Source: Numidum massiliense
GTDB lineage: Bacteria; Bacillota; Bacilli; Thermoactinomycetales; Novibacillaceae
Reading direction: 5' to 3'
Assembly: GCF_001375555.1 (NCBI RefSeq)
Contig: NZ_CTDZ01000009.1
Coordinates: 611,757 to 675,756 of the forward strand
Length of the DNA stretch: 64,000 nucleotides
Positions 53,614-59,898 of this stretch are shown here, in pieces. How positions within the stretch are numbered: the first letter of the stretch is position 1; each line of letters opens with the position of its first letter. The notes beneath the pieces were generated by a model that worked only from the letters and a program-made list of their open reading frames with translations, ran no database searches and was not told where the DNA came from. The translations under genes and the position numbers were made by a program.

Positions 53614-53642
53614 TTGACAAAGCCAAGCAAATCGGTTAAAAT
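53614..53642 (+). promoter_or_regulatory. promoter of tRNA-Ile and tRNA-Val
   Basis: Perfect TTGACA (53614-53619), 17-bp spacer, TAAAAT (53637-53642), seven bases ahead of the tRNA. Confidence 0.85.
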
Positions 53643-53648
53643 ATTTAA

Positions 53649-53725
53649 GGGCCTATAGCTCAGCTGGTTAGAGCGGTCGGCTCATAACCGATTGGTCACA
53701 GGTTCGAATCCTGTTAGGCCCACCA
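53649..53725 (+). tRNA. tRNA with CAU anticodon, probably tRNA-Ile2
   Basis: 77-nt cloverleaf, acceptor GGGCCTA/TAGGCCC, encoded CCA. The anticodon arm CGGCTCATAACCG resembles the Bacillus tRNA-Ile(CAU) read after lysidine modification rather than elongator Met; sequence alone does not settle it. Confidence 0.9.
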
Positions 53726-53743
53726 GCACCTAACTACATACGT

Positions 53744-53818
53744 GGGCGGTTAGCTCAGTGGGAGAGCGCCACCTTGACACGGTGGAGGTCGGAAGTTCGA
53801 TCCTTCTACCGCCCACCA
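53744..53818 (+). tRNA. tRNA-Val (GAC)
   Basis: 75-nt cloverleaf; acceptor GGGCGGT/ACCGCCC, anticodon GAC in CACCTTGACACGGTG, encoded CCA. An integrase gene begins 172 bases downstream, so its 3' end is the likely attachment site of the element to the right. Confidence 0.95.
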
Positions 53819-53830
53819 CACCAACGGAAA

Positions 53831-53854
53831 TCCGCGCTATGTCGCGGGTTTTTT
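53831..53854 (+). terminator. terminator of the tRNA cluster
   Basis: TCCGCG-CTATGT-CGCGGG (one G:T pair) followed by six T, 12 bases after tRNA-Val. Confidence 0.75.
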
Positions 53855-53864
53855 CGTTTTTAAC

Positions 53865-53896
53865 CGCGGGACAAAGCGGGGACAGGGCGAGGACAA
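53865..53896 (+). repeat. three ~11-bp direct repeats between tRNA-Val and the integrase gene
   Basis: GCGGGACAAA, GCGGGGACAGG and GCGAGGACAAG follow one another directly. Spacing of one helical turn next to an attachment site is what arm-type integrase binding sites look like. Confidence 0.55.
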
Positions 53897-53990
53897 GAGC
53901 GTCACACGGCGCTGGTGGTCTACGCAGCCCTGCTAACACCTTCCTACGCCATTCTACCGTCTCTATAACGCAAATGGAGGCGGTCTTTTC

Positions 53991-55049
53991 ATGTCTAAAC
54001 CTTCCAAGCGAAAAGGCAAACCCACAAAAAAAGAACGCGACGCATTAAACGATGAGCATCTATTGCAAGGGCTATTTGACAAGTTTTACCGTGTGAAGGT
54101 AGCGGAAGGCCGCGCGGAACGCACGCTAAGAGGCTACCGCGAGAACTTTGGCTACTTCATGGACTACCTCAATGAAAAAGGCATGAGCGCCGACGTACGG
54201 TTAATTACAACGGACTTAATCCGCGAGTATGTCGTGCACATGCTGCGCGAAAAGGTGCGTTTCGACGGCCACCGCTTTAAGCCTGACTATGAGAAGCGTG
54301 TCGGCCTATCGCCGGTAACCGTTAACACACGTCTGAAAACGTTACGCGTGTTCTTCGGCTTCCTGCATGATGAGGAAATTATCGACCGCGATCCGATGAA
54401 GAGCGTTAAGAACGTTGCGGAGGCCGAGGAGTTGCCGGACATTTTCACCGCGAACGAGCTTAAGCGCATCTTAAAGGCGCCTAACTTGCGGTTGTACAGC
54501 GATTTCCGCGACTACACCATTATGCACGTGCTGTTAGATACGTTTGTGCGTACGGGCGAGGCGCTGAGCCTGAAAACTAGCGACATCAATTTTGATATGA
54601 ACACAATCATGGTGCGCGCCGAGGTCGCGAAAGGTCGGCGTACGCGAGTACTGCCGATTAGCACGCGGACGGCGAACCTGTTACGGGAGTTGATCCGCGA
54701 GAACAGCGACTTCGACAGCGATTATGTGTTCTTGACGAATTACGGCGAGCAACTGCCCGCGGAAAACTTGCGGAATCGGCTAAAGAAGTTTGCAGAAGTT
54801 GCGGGCATCAAGAAGCGCGTCTATCCGTATTTGTTCCGCCATACCGGCGCGACTATGTACTTGGAGGCAGGCGGCGACTTGCGGCACTTGCAGCTCATTC
54901 TAGGGCATAAAGACTTGCGCATTATTAAGCGTTACACGCATTTGTCGCAGGAGTCCGTGAGGAGGCAGCACGGCAAATACACGCCGCTTAATCACGTGAT
55001 AGGAAACCGCAGTAAGCCGCGGAAGATCAAGCGGAGCGACGCCAATTAA
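53991..55049 (+). CDS. int: tyrosine recombinase/integrase
   Basis: Site-specific recombinase of 352 residues. Residues ~20-120 are the SAM-like core-binding domain (FYRVKVAEGRAERTLRGYRENF); ~145-330 the catalytic domain with FVRTGEALSLKTSDIN (first Arg), the lysine strand MVRAEVAKGRRTRVLPI, YLFRHTGAT (second Arg and His), LILGHKDLRIIKRYTHL (His and the nucleophilic Tyr). The residue three before the second Arg, usually His, is Tyr here. ATG with GGAGG 11 bases upstream. Its place directly behind tRNA-Val says it integrates this element there. Confidence 0.92.
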   Translation: MSKPSKRKGKPTKKERDALNDEHLLQGLFDKFYRVKVAEGRAERTLRGYRENFGYFMDYLNEKGMSADVRLITTDLIREYVVHMLREKVRFDGHRFKPDYEKRVGLSPVTVNTRLKTLRVFFGFLHDEEIIDRDPMKSVKNVAEAEELPDIFTANELKRILKAPNLRLYSDFRDYTIMHVLLDTFVRTGEALSLKTSDINFDMNTIMVRAEVAKGRRTRVLPISTRTANLLRELIRENSDFDSDYVFLTNYGEQLPAENLRNRLKKFAEVAGIKKRVYPYLFRHTGATMYLEAGGDLRHLQLILGHKDLRIIKRYTHLSQESVRRQHGKYTPLNHVIGNRSKPRKIKRSDAN

Positions 55050-55054
55050 CAAAA

Positions 55055-55209
55055 AAGGAAAAGGCCGCACGTTGGCGCGTGCGACCAAAACACGAAAAAC
55101 GAAATATTGATCACTTTGCATTATACGCGAAAAAAGCGGGCAATGCAAGGGGTTATTTAGTAATGCCGAAATTCGGCGTACGTGTTCGTGTTTTGGCGGC
55201 CTTTTCCTT
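55055..55209. repeat. large composite inverted repeat behind the integrase gene
   Basis: Left arm: AAGGAAAAGGCCG (55055-55067), a small side hairpin (GCACG...CGTGC), then CCAAAACACGAA (55085-55096). Right arm: TTCGTGTTTTGG directly joined to CGGCCTTTTCCTT (55185-55209). The 25 paired bases match perfectly; the left arm's extra 17 bases form a bulged hairpin. The 88-nt loop contains the palindrome GCCGAAATTCGGC (55164-55176). Confidence 0.85.
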
Positions 55210-55234
55210 CCGCATAAAACGGGAGGTAAAACGA

Positions 55235-56089
55235 ATGACAACCACACTCACAAGCGCGGACGTTGCCGCGTTTAAACAGTTAGCACAATTCGAGAACCGC
55301 GTGGCAATGGACGCCACCATAGCGGCATTCCTACGCCGCAACAAGTATGAGCTGGCGCCGGCCGCGCGAAAGGTACTGAAAGCGATTAGCGGCTACGCGG
55401 TGAAGTTTGCGGGCGTGGCCTACACGAAAATTGAGACGCTGGCGCGGGAGGCCGCCGTGTCGCGGTCGAGCGTCGAGCGGGCGATCCGTGCGTTAAAGCG
55501 GCTCGGTATTATCGAGGTGCACCACACGGCACGCAGGCGCGGCGGGCAAGGGCATAGCGTGTACGTTGTGCAGGCGGCCAATGACGCACCGACTGACGTA
55601 CCGCAAATGACGTACCGCGAAGAGCCGCAAAAGGTAGGCCGGACAAGCACGGAGACCGCGCGGCAGCCCGCCGAAACTAATATCTTTAAAGCTAATAAGA
55701 CAAACTTACATAAACGTAATACTTACGTAGCCGACGCGAGGAAACCGTCAACCATTCCACATGTCCTTGCTGCTGCCGTGCGGCCGTTCAGTCGGTCATT
55801 ATGCACGCCTGCGCATGCTTGGGGGCGTGTGGTGCTTGCGCATCGGGAAGCCCGTCTAACGGCGCATGTGGGCGCGGAGGAGGTTGTAAGGGCGGCAGTA
55901 GGGGCGTTTAAAGAGGCGGTGGCGTCGTACAAGGCGGGGCGTGTGCGCAAGGACTTTGCCGGCTATTACTACGGCGTGCTGCGGCAAGTGTTCGCGGTAG
56001 AGCGCCGGCGTGGGGGGGCGGCGCAAGGGCAGGCGGGCCCGGGGCCGTCTCTTTTACACCTCTTTATGTGTATAAAAGACAGGGTTTAA
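55235..56089 (+). CDS. winged-helix protein, possible replication initiator of the element
   Basis: 284 residues. The N-terminal half has a winged helix-turn-helix (ATIAAFLRRNKYELAPAARKVLKAISGYAVKFAGVAYTKIETLAREAAVSRSSVERAIRALKRLGIIEVHH), a layout shared by plasmid and phage replication proteins and by HTH proteins of Bacillus plasmids. The C-terminal half is Ala/Arg-rich with GRVRKDFAGYYYGVLRQVF, like the short C-terminal motif seen after such HTH domains. ATG with GGGAGG eight bases upstream. Replication role is inference from domain and from iteron-like repeats at 57.6 kb. Confidence 0.6.
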   Translation: MTTTLTSADVAAFKQLAQFENRVAMDATIAAFLRRNKYELAPAARKVLKAISGYAVKFAGVAYTKIETLAREAAVSRSSVERAIRALKRLGIIEVHHTARRRGGQGHSVYVVQAANDAPTDVPQMTYREEPQKVGRTSTETARQPAETNIFKANKTNLHKRNTYVADARKPSTIPHVLAAAVRPFSRSLCTPAHAWGRVVLAHREARLTAHVGAEEVVRAAVGAFKEAVASYKAGRVRKDFAGYYYGVLRQVFAVERRRGGAAQGQAGPGPSLLHLFMCIKDRV

Positions 56090-56135
56090 AGGGTTATATT
56101 TATATTTCAAAAAATTTTTTTTAAAGGGCGATGTT
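56086..56135 (+). repeat. AT-rich ~49-bp repeat, copy 2
   Basis: GTTTAAAGGGTTATATTTAT followed by ATTTCAAAAAA, eight T and AAAGGGCGAT, matching 53214-53262 except for about seven changes. It starts at the stop of the winged-helix gene. The following 56136-56399 has no clear gene; a plus-strand frame at 56318-56614 is Lys/Arg-rich but lacks a ribosome site. Confidence 0.7.
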
Positions 56136-56399
56136 CTTCGCCGGAAGGGCATCCAGCCGGTCAAATTTTCCCGCGGAAAAAATAAAACCCTGCCGGAAAG
56201 CCTGTCTGGCCCCCGCCCGCCTGCACAACACGTGTGTAGGCGCTCTGTGGGCGTGTGTGGGGCGTTTTGCCGTCGCTGGGGTACGATAGCGCCTGATCGG
56301 CATTCGAACGCCTAGAATTGCGTTATATTCGGCCACTCGCGGAAAACGTGGAGCGCCGCGGGCAGGCGGAGACAGACCCGATAAAGAAAGCGCGGATTA

Positions 56400-56891
56400 T
56401 TAGCTTTTTACGGGAGTACTGGAAAAGCAAAGGGGAGTATTTAGAGGGGAGGAGAAAAAAGGTTGCCGATAATCGTAAAACTTTTGATGACGCCGCTGAG
56501 ACGGTGGGGGAGTCCAGACGGAATGCGCGCACGCTTCCTCGTCACTGTAGCCGAACGTCAAGCAGCCGGGCAAGTCGGGAAACTTTACGGAAATACCGTC
56601 GTCGGCGTAGTTGAATATCGCGGGGTAGACGTAGTACTTTTTCCGGTAAGGCTTCATAAAATTGCGTTTCTTTTCCACTGAAAACAACTTATTCGGCGCG
56701 AGATCAAAATAAGCGCAGAGGTTCGCGATTAATTGGGCTGGAATTTGTCGGCTGTCCATATGCTTGTTGTTTATAAGATCGTTAAGAGTAGGGAGTGGGC
56801 AGTTGATTTCCTTTGACAATTTCAATACCGGTATACCGCGGTTCTTTAAGACGTCGCCTAAATGGCATCTAAGTATGAATTTGCTCACCAT
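56400..56891 (-). pseudogene. HTH protein fused to a truncated HicB-like antitoxin domain
   Basis: Residues ~5-75 are a Cro/CI HTH (LGDVLKNRGIPVLKLSKEIN, LPTLNDLINNKHMDSRQIPAQLIANLCAYFDLAPNKLF). From ~82 the frame enters a HicB antitoxin start (YPAIFNYADDGISVKFPDLPGCLTFGYSDEEACAHS), then breaks off where HicB continues for another ~30 residues; the rest is not protein-like. HicB normally comes first and its DNA-binding domain last, so the order is reversed. No HicA toxin gene is next to it. ATG with GGAGG upstream. Probably a decayed regulator/antitoxin. Confidence 0.6.
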
Positions 56892-57072
56892 ACACTACCT
56901 CCATCAATAAATGCGCTCGATTAGTATTAGTGTAGCATGCCCCGTAGGCCGACGGCAGGTAAAACGTAAATGCGCCGCGAGATAGGCGACTCCTTGAAAC
57001 GGGGACTCGCGTCACGCTTTAGAACGCCAAAAACGCGGTTTAGGTAGTAACATACCAGCCCGCGAAAAACAG

Positions 57073-57101
57073 GCGCCAAAACCGTTGGGGCGCAAGGCTT
57101 T
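57073..57101 (+). repeat. element repeat family, copy 1
   Basis: GCGCCAAAACCGTTGG (57073-57088) followed after five bases by AAGGCTTT. Other copies: 57266-57295, 57581-57595 (inverted) and 62239-62267. The whole span 56892-57935 has no gene apart from these repeats, half-sites, an RNA-like block and iterons. Confidence 0.75.
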
Positions 57102-57200
57102 ATTTTTCCTAAACCGTTACATCTAGTGCCCGCCGTGGGCGGGGCGGCGCGGAAGATGATCAAAGGGGTGGGCAGGCGGTTCTCCCTTTAGTGTGTTATT

Positions 57201-57238
57201 GTGCTAAATTCACTACGCGAGTTGTTTCACGTTAGCAC
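57201..57238 (+). promoter_or_regulatory. inverted GTGCTAA half-sites, pair 1
   Basis: GTGCTAA (57201-57207) faces TTAGCAC (57232-57238) across 24 bp. The same half-sites recur at 57306-57326 and 62278-62314. Confidence 0.7.
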
Positions 57239-57265
57239 CTTCGTACTCCCTCCTTTGAAGGGTTA

Positions 57266-57326
57266 GCGCGAAAACCCATTGATACATAAGGCTTTTGGAG
57301 TTTATTTAGCACCTTTGATGTGCTAG
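57266..57326 (+). promoter_or_regulatory. element repeat copy 2 with GTGCTAA pair 2 and a promoter-like spacing
   Basis: GCGCGAAAACCCATTGA, then TACATAAGGCTTTT, then TTAGCAC-N7-GTGCTAG. Within it TTGATA and TTATTT stand 17 bp apart. The arrangement is the same as ahead of the ATPase gene at 62239-62314, where it sits in promoter position. Confidence 0.6.
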
Positions 57327-57332
57327 ATATCT

Positions 57333-57515
57333 TTTGTGTATGGGCTTCGCCCGTGTCAGTTGTAAACAACTGCCACCCTCAAGCCATATTCTCGCGATAT
57401 TACCTTGCGCAATAACTACCCGCGGTAAATAAGCTACGACAGCAAGGACGGCTTGCCGGACTTGCGGGGCGTTAGCCCCTGTGTTTGTGCCCGTCCTGTA
57501 TTGTCGCGGAAGGTC
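57333..57515 (-). ncRNA. candidate structured RNA or origin block, copy A
   Basis: Read on the minus strand this matches 62046-62215 on the plus strand: GGGGCTAACGCCCC hairpin, then CGCGGGTAGTTATTGCGCAA, CGCGAG, a GGC...GTTTACA stretch and a GGGCGAAGCCC hairpin, in the same order. Outer pairing CAAGCC/GGCTTG here is replaced by TGCCATCA/TGATGGCA in copy B, a compensatory change that supports a folded RNA. No open frame. Function unknown. Confidence 0.5.
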
Positions 57516-57580
57516 TCTCTACGAAACATCAAAGACTAAGAAGGCGCTACACACCGAAAACCGCCAATTTCCGCGTCACA

Positions 57581-57595
57581 CCAACGTTTTGGCGC
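57581..57595 (-). repeat. element repeat family, inverted copy
   Basis: CCAACGTTTTGGCGC, the complement of GCGCCAAAACGTTGG, one base shorter than the other copies. Confidence 0.65.
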
Positions 57596-57626
57596 GTTTT
57601 TAGGTGTCCGAGCCATGCACGCTCTA

Positions 57627-57715
57627 TTATCAATTAGCGCATGTCGTTATCAATTAGCGGTCAACGGCGCCGCGCTATCGGTTAATGATTAATCACTAAC
57701 GTATAAACGGCGCCG
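57627..57715 (+). repeat. iteron-like repeats
   Basis: TTATCAATTAGCG occurs perfectly at 57627-57639 and 57647-57659, a 20-bp period (two helical turns). AACGGCGCCG occurs at 57663-57672 and 57706-57715, flanking the AT-rich TTAATGATTAATCA. Iterons beside an AT-rich stretch are typical of theta-type plasmid origins; origin function is inference. Confidence 0.55.
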
Positions 57716-57935
57716 TATGCGCGTGTGTGAGGCGCTATATCGCGCGATAGTGTAATAACGCATGATCGGCGGCAAAGGCGCCCACAGCCGCGATTAGGGC
57801 GCCGTGGAGTGTGTTATTGCTTTACCTTCTGGCGCGGCAAGTCTTTGACGCGCAATCTTTTAGTTAGTTCTCGTTAATAGGTGGTTATAGTTAGTGCAAC
57901 CGCCCGCCATGTCGGCCGACTGCGACGCGGCCACG

Positions 57936-58145
57936 TCACTTGTCCGGCACGTATTCGATAAGATCCGCCGGCGTGACGTTCAACCCGCGGCAAAGGCCGT
58001 CTATCGTATCGTAGTCTATGCGTTTGGTCGCGTTGGCTGCGAGTGACGTTACAGTATTGCGGCTAACACCGCACAGTCGCACTACGTCCTTATTCGTCAA
58101 CCCGCGCGCCTTCATAATTTCGCCTAACTTGCATCGTACAGTCAT
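57936..58145 (-). CDS. small Cro/CI-type HTH regulator
   Basis: 69-residue DNA-binding protein: VRCKLGEIMKARGLTNKDVVRLCGVSRNTVTSLAANATKRIDYDTIDGLCRGLNVTPADLIEYV is almost entirely an HTH fold with the recognition helix at VSRNTVTSLA. ATG with TAGGAGG upstream. It is divergent from the small-gene operon at 58287; the shared control region contains TGTTGACAT repeats overlapping the promoter, so it probably represses that operon and itself, as phage and ICE regulators do. Confidence 0.82.
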   Translation of the reverse strand: MTVRCKLGEIMKARGLTNKDVVRLCGVSRNTVTSLAANATKRIDYDTIDGLCRGLNVTPADLIEYVPDK

Positions 58146-58178
58146 ATTTGAGACCTCCTAAAATAATTTTGCCCAACA

Positions 58179-58258
58179 TGTTGACATACTGACATTCACC
58201 ATGTAGAATGAAATACAGTTAAGTCAGGATGTTGACATGGCAACATGTCAGCTATCAC
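58179..58258 (+). promoter_or_regulatory. divergent control region with promoter and operator repeats
   Basis: Promoter to the right: TTGACA (58181-58186), 17-bp spacer, TAGAAT (58204-58209). TGTTGACAT occurs at 58179-58187 and again at 58230-58238, the second next to its mirror ACATGTCA. A second TTGACA at 58232 has only a poor -10. Confidence 0.65.
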
Positions 58259-58286
58259 ATTCTAGCACAATGAGGAGGCAACGACA

Positions 58287-58490
58287 ATGTCCAACTTCGA
58301 CATCGAACTACACCGCAAACTATCGGCACTGCCCGACGCAGCACTAGCCCGCTTGACCGAAATCGCCGTCGAGCACACGGCCGCGCCACACCTAACGCGA
58401 GCCGAGCGCGCCGCCATTCGCGCCAAGATCGAGCCGCTGCGGGCGGAACGTGACGCAATCATCAACGGGGCGGCCGGCCACGATGCTTAA
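58287..58490 (+). CDS. hypothetical 67-residue protein
   Basis: Not recognised. Helical, Ala- and Arg-rich (ALPDAALARLTEIAVEHTAA; RAERAAIRAKIEPLRAERDAI), cytoplasmic. ATG with GAGGAGG upstream, directly behind the promoter at 58181, so it is the first gene of the element's rightward operon. Confidence 0.65.
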   Translation: MSNFDIELHRKLSALPDAALARLTEIAVEHTAAPHLTRAERAAIRAKIEPLRAERDAIINGAAGHDA

Positions 58491-58695
58491 CGCGGTCATC
58501 TTTACAATCGGTGGCATTAGCGGGGCGGTGTGCCTTGCGCTTACCTTGCGCGACCTTCGCGCGGAATTAAAAGAACTCAAGGAGGAATTTCAAAATGACG
58601 GTAAAAACGAAGTTGCAGCCAATCACGGTGATGTACGAAATCGAGGACGTAGACGGCACGGTGACCACGTCGGCAGTTCGCGGCGTACTGCTTGA
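58483..58695 (+). CDS. small membrane protein, overlapping both neighbours
   Basis: Starts at an ATG overlapping the previous stop by 8 bases. The first ~20 residues are a membrane helix (LNAVIFTIGGISGAVCLALTL) followed by LRDLRAELKELKEEFQNDGK. The last ~35 codons overlap the next gene in another frame and look like read-through (Arg/Gly/His-rich), so the functional part may be short. A one-helix phage- or plasmid-type protein is likely; function unknown. Confidence 0.45.
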   Translation: MLNAVIFTIGGISGAVCLALTLRDLRAELKELKEEFQNDGKNEVAANHGDVRNRGRRRHGDHVGSSRRTA

Positions 58696-58900
58696 CGATA
58701 ACACGGCGCTAATAATTGACCAAGAGTGCGGCGGCTACGCGCTGTTTGCCGACCGAGTGGCGCCGACAGGGCGTGAGGGCGTGTACACATACGTCGGCAA
58801 CACGCGGCTGGACGAAGTGCGCGGCGTGGCGCCGGATTTGCTTGAGCAGTTGCCGGACATGACCGCGGTGGAGTTGTTGCGCGCGCTGGCCGCGGAATGA
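58595..58900 (+). CDS. hypothetical 101-residue protein
   Basis: Not recognised. Acidic, beta-rich N-terminal part (VMYEIEDVDGTVTTSAVRGVLLDDNTALIIDQECGGYALFA) and a helical end. ATG with AAGGAGGAATTT upstream, inside the preceding frame. Overlaps the next gene by 4 bases (ATGA). Confidence 0.6.
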   Translation: MTVKTKLQPITVMYEIEDVDGTVTTSAVRGVLLDDNTALIIDQECGGYALFADRVAPTGREGVYTYVGNTRLDEVRGVAPDLLEQLPDMTAVELLRALAAE

Positions 58901-59232
58901 CTGTAGGCGGGGCGCTGGCGGCAACTGGCGCCCACAAGATTAACACGCTAACCCGCGAAATCAGCCGAGAGGAAAAGATTGCAAAGGCGGTTGAGTTGCG
59001 GCAGGAAGGGCGGTCGTTTCGACAGATAGCAGAGTGGCTTGGCGTGCATCATCAAACTGTCAAGCGGTGGGTGGGCGGTGAAAATGCAACTGTCTCACGT
59101 GCGACAGTTGCAGAAGTAGAAGGCAGCGACGGTGTAACCCGCCCTGCCAGCGCGCGGCAATCGTGCTGGAGTTCGAGGAGCTGGTCGAGCAACTGCGGAA
59201 GGAGGCGAGGGAGAGGCAGTTGGCGGGGTTGA
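58897..59232 (+). CDS. HTH protein, front part of an apparently frameshifted gene
   Basis: Residues ~15-65 form a helix-turn-helix (ISREEKIAKAVELRQEGRSFRQIAEWLGVHHQTVKRWVGGENA) followed by ATVAEVEGSDGVTRPAS, the G-x-D-G-x-x-R-P-A step seen in plasmid/phage HTH proteins. After that this frame becomes Ser/Trp/Arg-rich nonsense, while the -1 frame reads on as protein (next entry). ATG overlapping the previous stop. Confidence 0.6.
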   Translation: MTVGGALAATGAHKINTLTREISREEKIAKAVELRQEGRSFRQIAEWLGVHHQTVKRWVGGENATVSRATVAEVEGSDGVTRPASARQSCWSSRSWSSNCGRRRGRGSWRG

Positions 59233-59525
59233 GACGGGGGGATGAAAAGCCCGTTTTTCCAGAGCTGGAAAAACGGGAGAAACAGCACACACACATAGAG
59301 CTAGCTGAAAAAGCCGGCATAGGAAAGTCGTCAATGGCCAACCTCCAAGCCGTCCAACGCAAAGAACCGAAACTATTTAACGAAGTCAAGTCTGGACGCA
59401 TCACCATCAACAAGGCGTACACAGAAACGAAAAAGCGCGAGCAGGCGCGGAAAGAGGGGAAAGGGGCGAAGATACCGGCGCCCTTGCGTAATAACTGCGG
59501 AAGATCGACGACAGGTAAGGCGTAG
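59163..59525 (+). CDS. rear part of the apparently frameshifted HTH gene
   Basis: In the -1 frame relative to the preceding gene: VLEFEELVEQLRKEARERQLAGL, then HIELAEKAGIGKSSMANLQAVQRKEPKLFNEVKSGRITINKAYTETKKREQ, a ParB/KorB-like HTH region. No ribosome site precedes the GTG at 59163, so independent translation is unlikely. Either a -1 frameshift makes one long protein or the gene carries a recent one-base lesion. Confidence 0.5.
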   Translation: MLEFEELVEQLRKEARERQLAGLRRGDEKPVFPELEKREKQHTHIELAEKAGIGKSSMANLQAVQRKEPKLFNEVKSGRITINKAYTETKKREQARKEGKGAKIPAPLRNNCGRSTTGKA

Positions 59526-59611
59526 GTGTGGCGCGGTAAATGTGCAGACGTTGCAACATTTGAGCTGCGGCCGCACTATGCGTCAATGCAGTAATGGCGC
59601 GGACAGTTGGG

Positions 59612-59700
59612 GTTGTTGGCGTTGCTATGTTGCGTGTGTATCCCCTACCGAACGAATCGTTCCCCCATCCTTTCGACGTTGTTGGCGTTGCTATGTTGCG
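59612..59700 (+). repeat. 23-bp exact direct repeat
   Basis: GTTGTTGGCGTTGCTATGTT plus GCG occurs at 59612-59634 and 59678-59700, 66 bp apart, in a stretch (59526-59718) without a gene. GTTGCAACA half-palindromes lie nearby at 59549. Confidence 0.88.
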
Positions 59701-59718
59701 CGGCTATCAAGTCTGCCA

Positions 59719-59871
59719 ATGACTGGGCGAATCGTCATAGGCATTGCGTGGGCAAAAGAGGAGCTGTCGCGGGAGTTGCGCGAAACAGATCGAAAGCTGG
59801 CGGAGGGGGACGCGGCGGAAGACATTGCGCAAGCCGGCGACGAGCTGAAGGAAATACTCGACTGGCTTTGA
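59719..59871 (+). CDS. possible 50-residue acidic helical protein
   Basis: The frame reads WAKEELSRELRETDRKLAEGDAAEDIAQAGDELKEILDWL, a convincing acidic helix, ending 27 bases before the next gene. The ATG at 59719 lacks a ribosome site; the frame continues upstream through the 23-bp repeats, where it is Cys/Trp-rich and unconvincing. Confidence 0.35.
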   Translation: MTGRIVIGIAWAKEELSRELRETDRKLAEGDAAEDIAQAGDELKEILDWL

Positions 59872-59898
59872 CGCGAAGCAACGAAGGGGGACGAAAAG

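Noticed and set aside
56318..56614. Plus-strand frame with a charged Lys/Arg/Glu stretch
   Set aside because: No ribosome site, overlaps the HTH-HicB remnant, and its second half is Arg/Ser-rich; possibly a decayed fragment, but unsupported.
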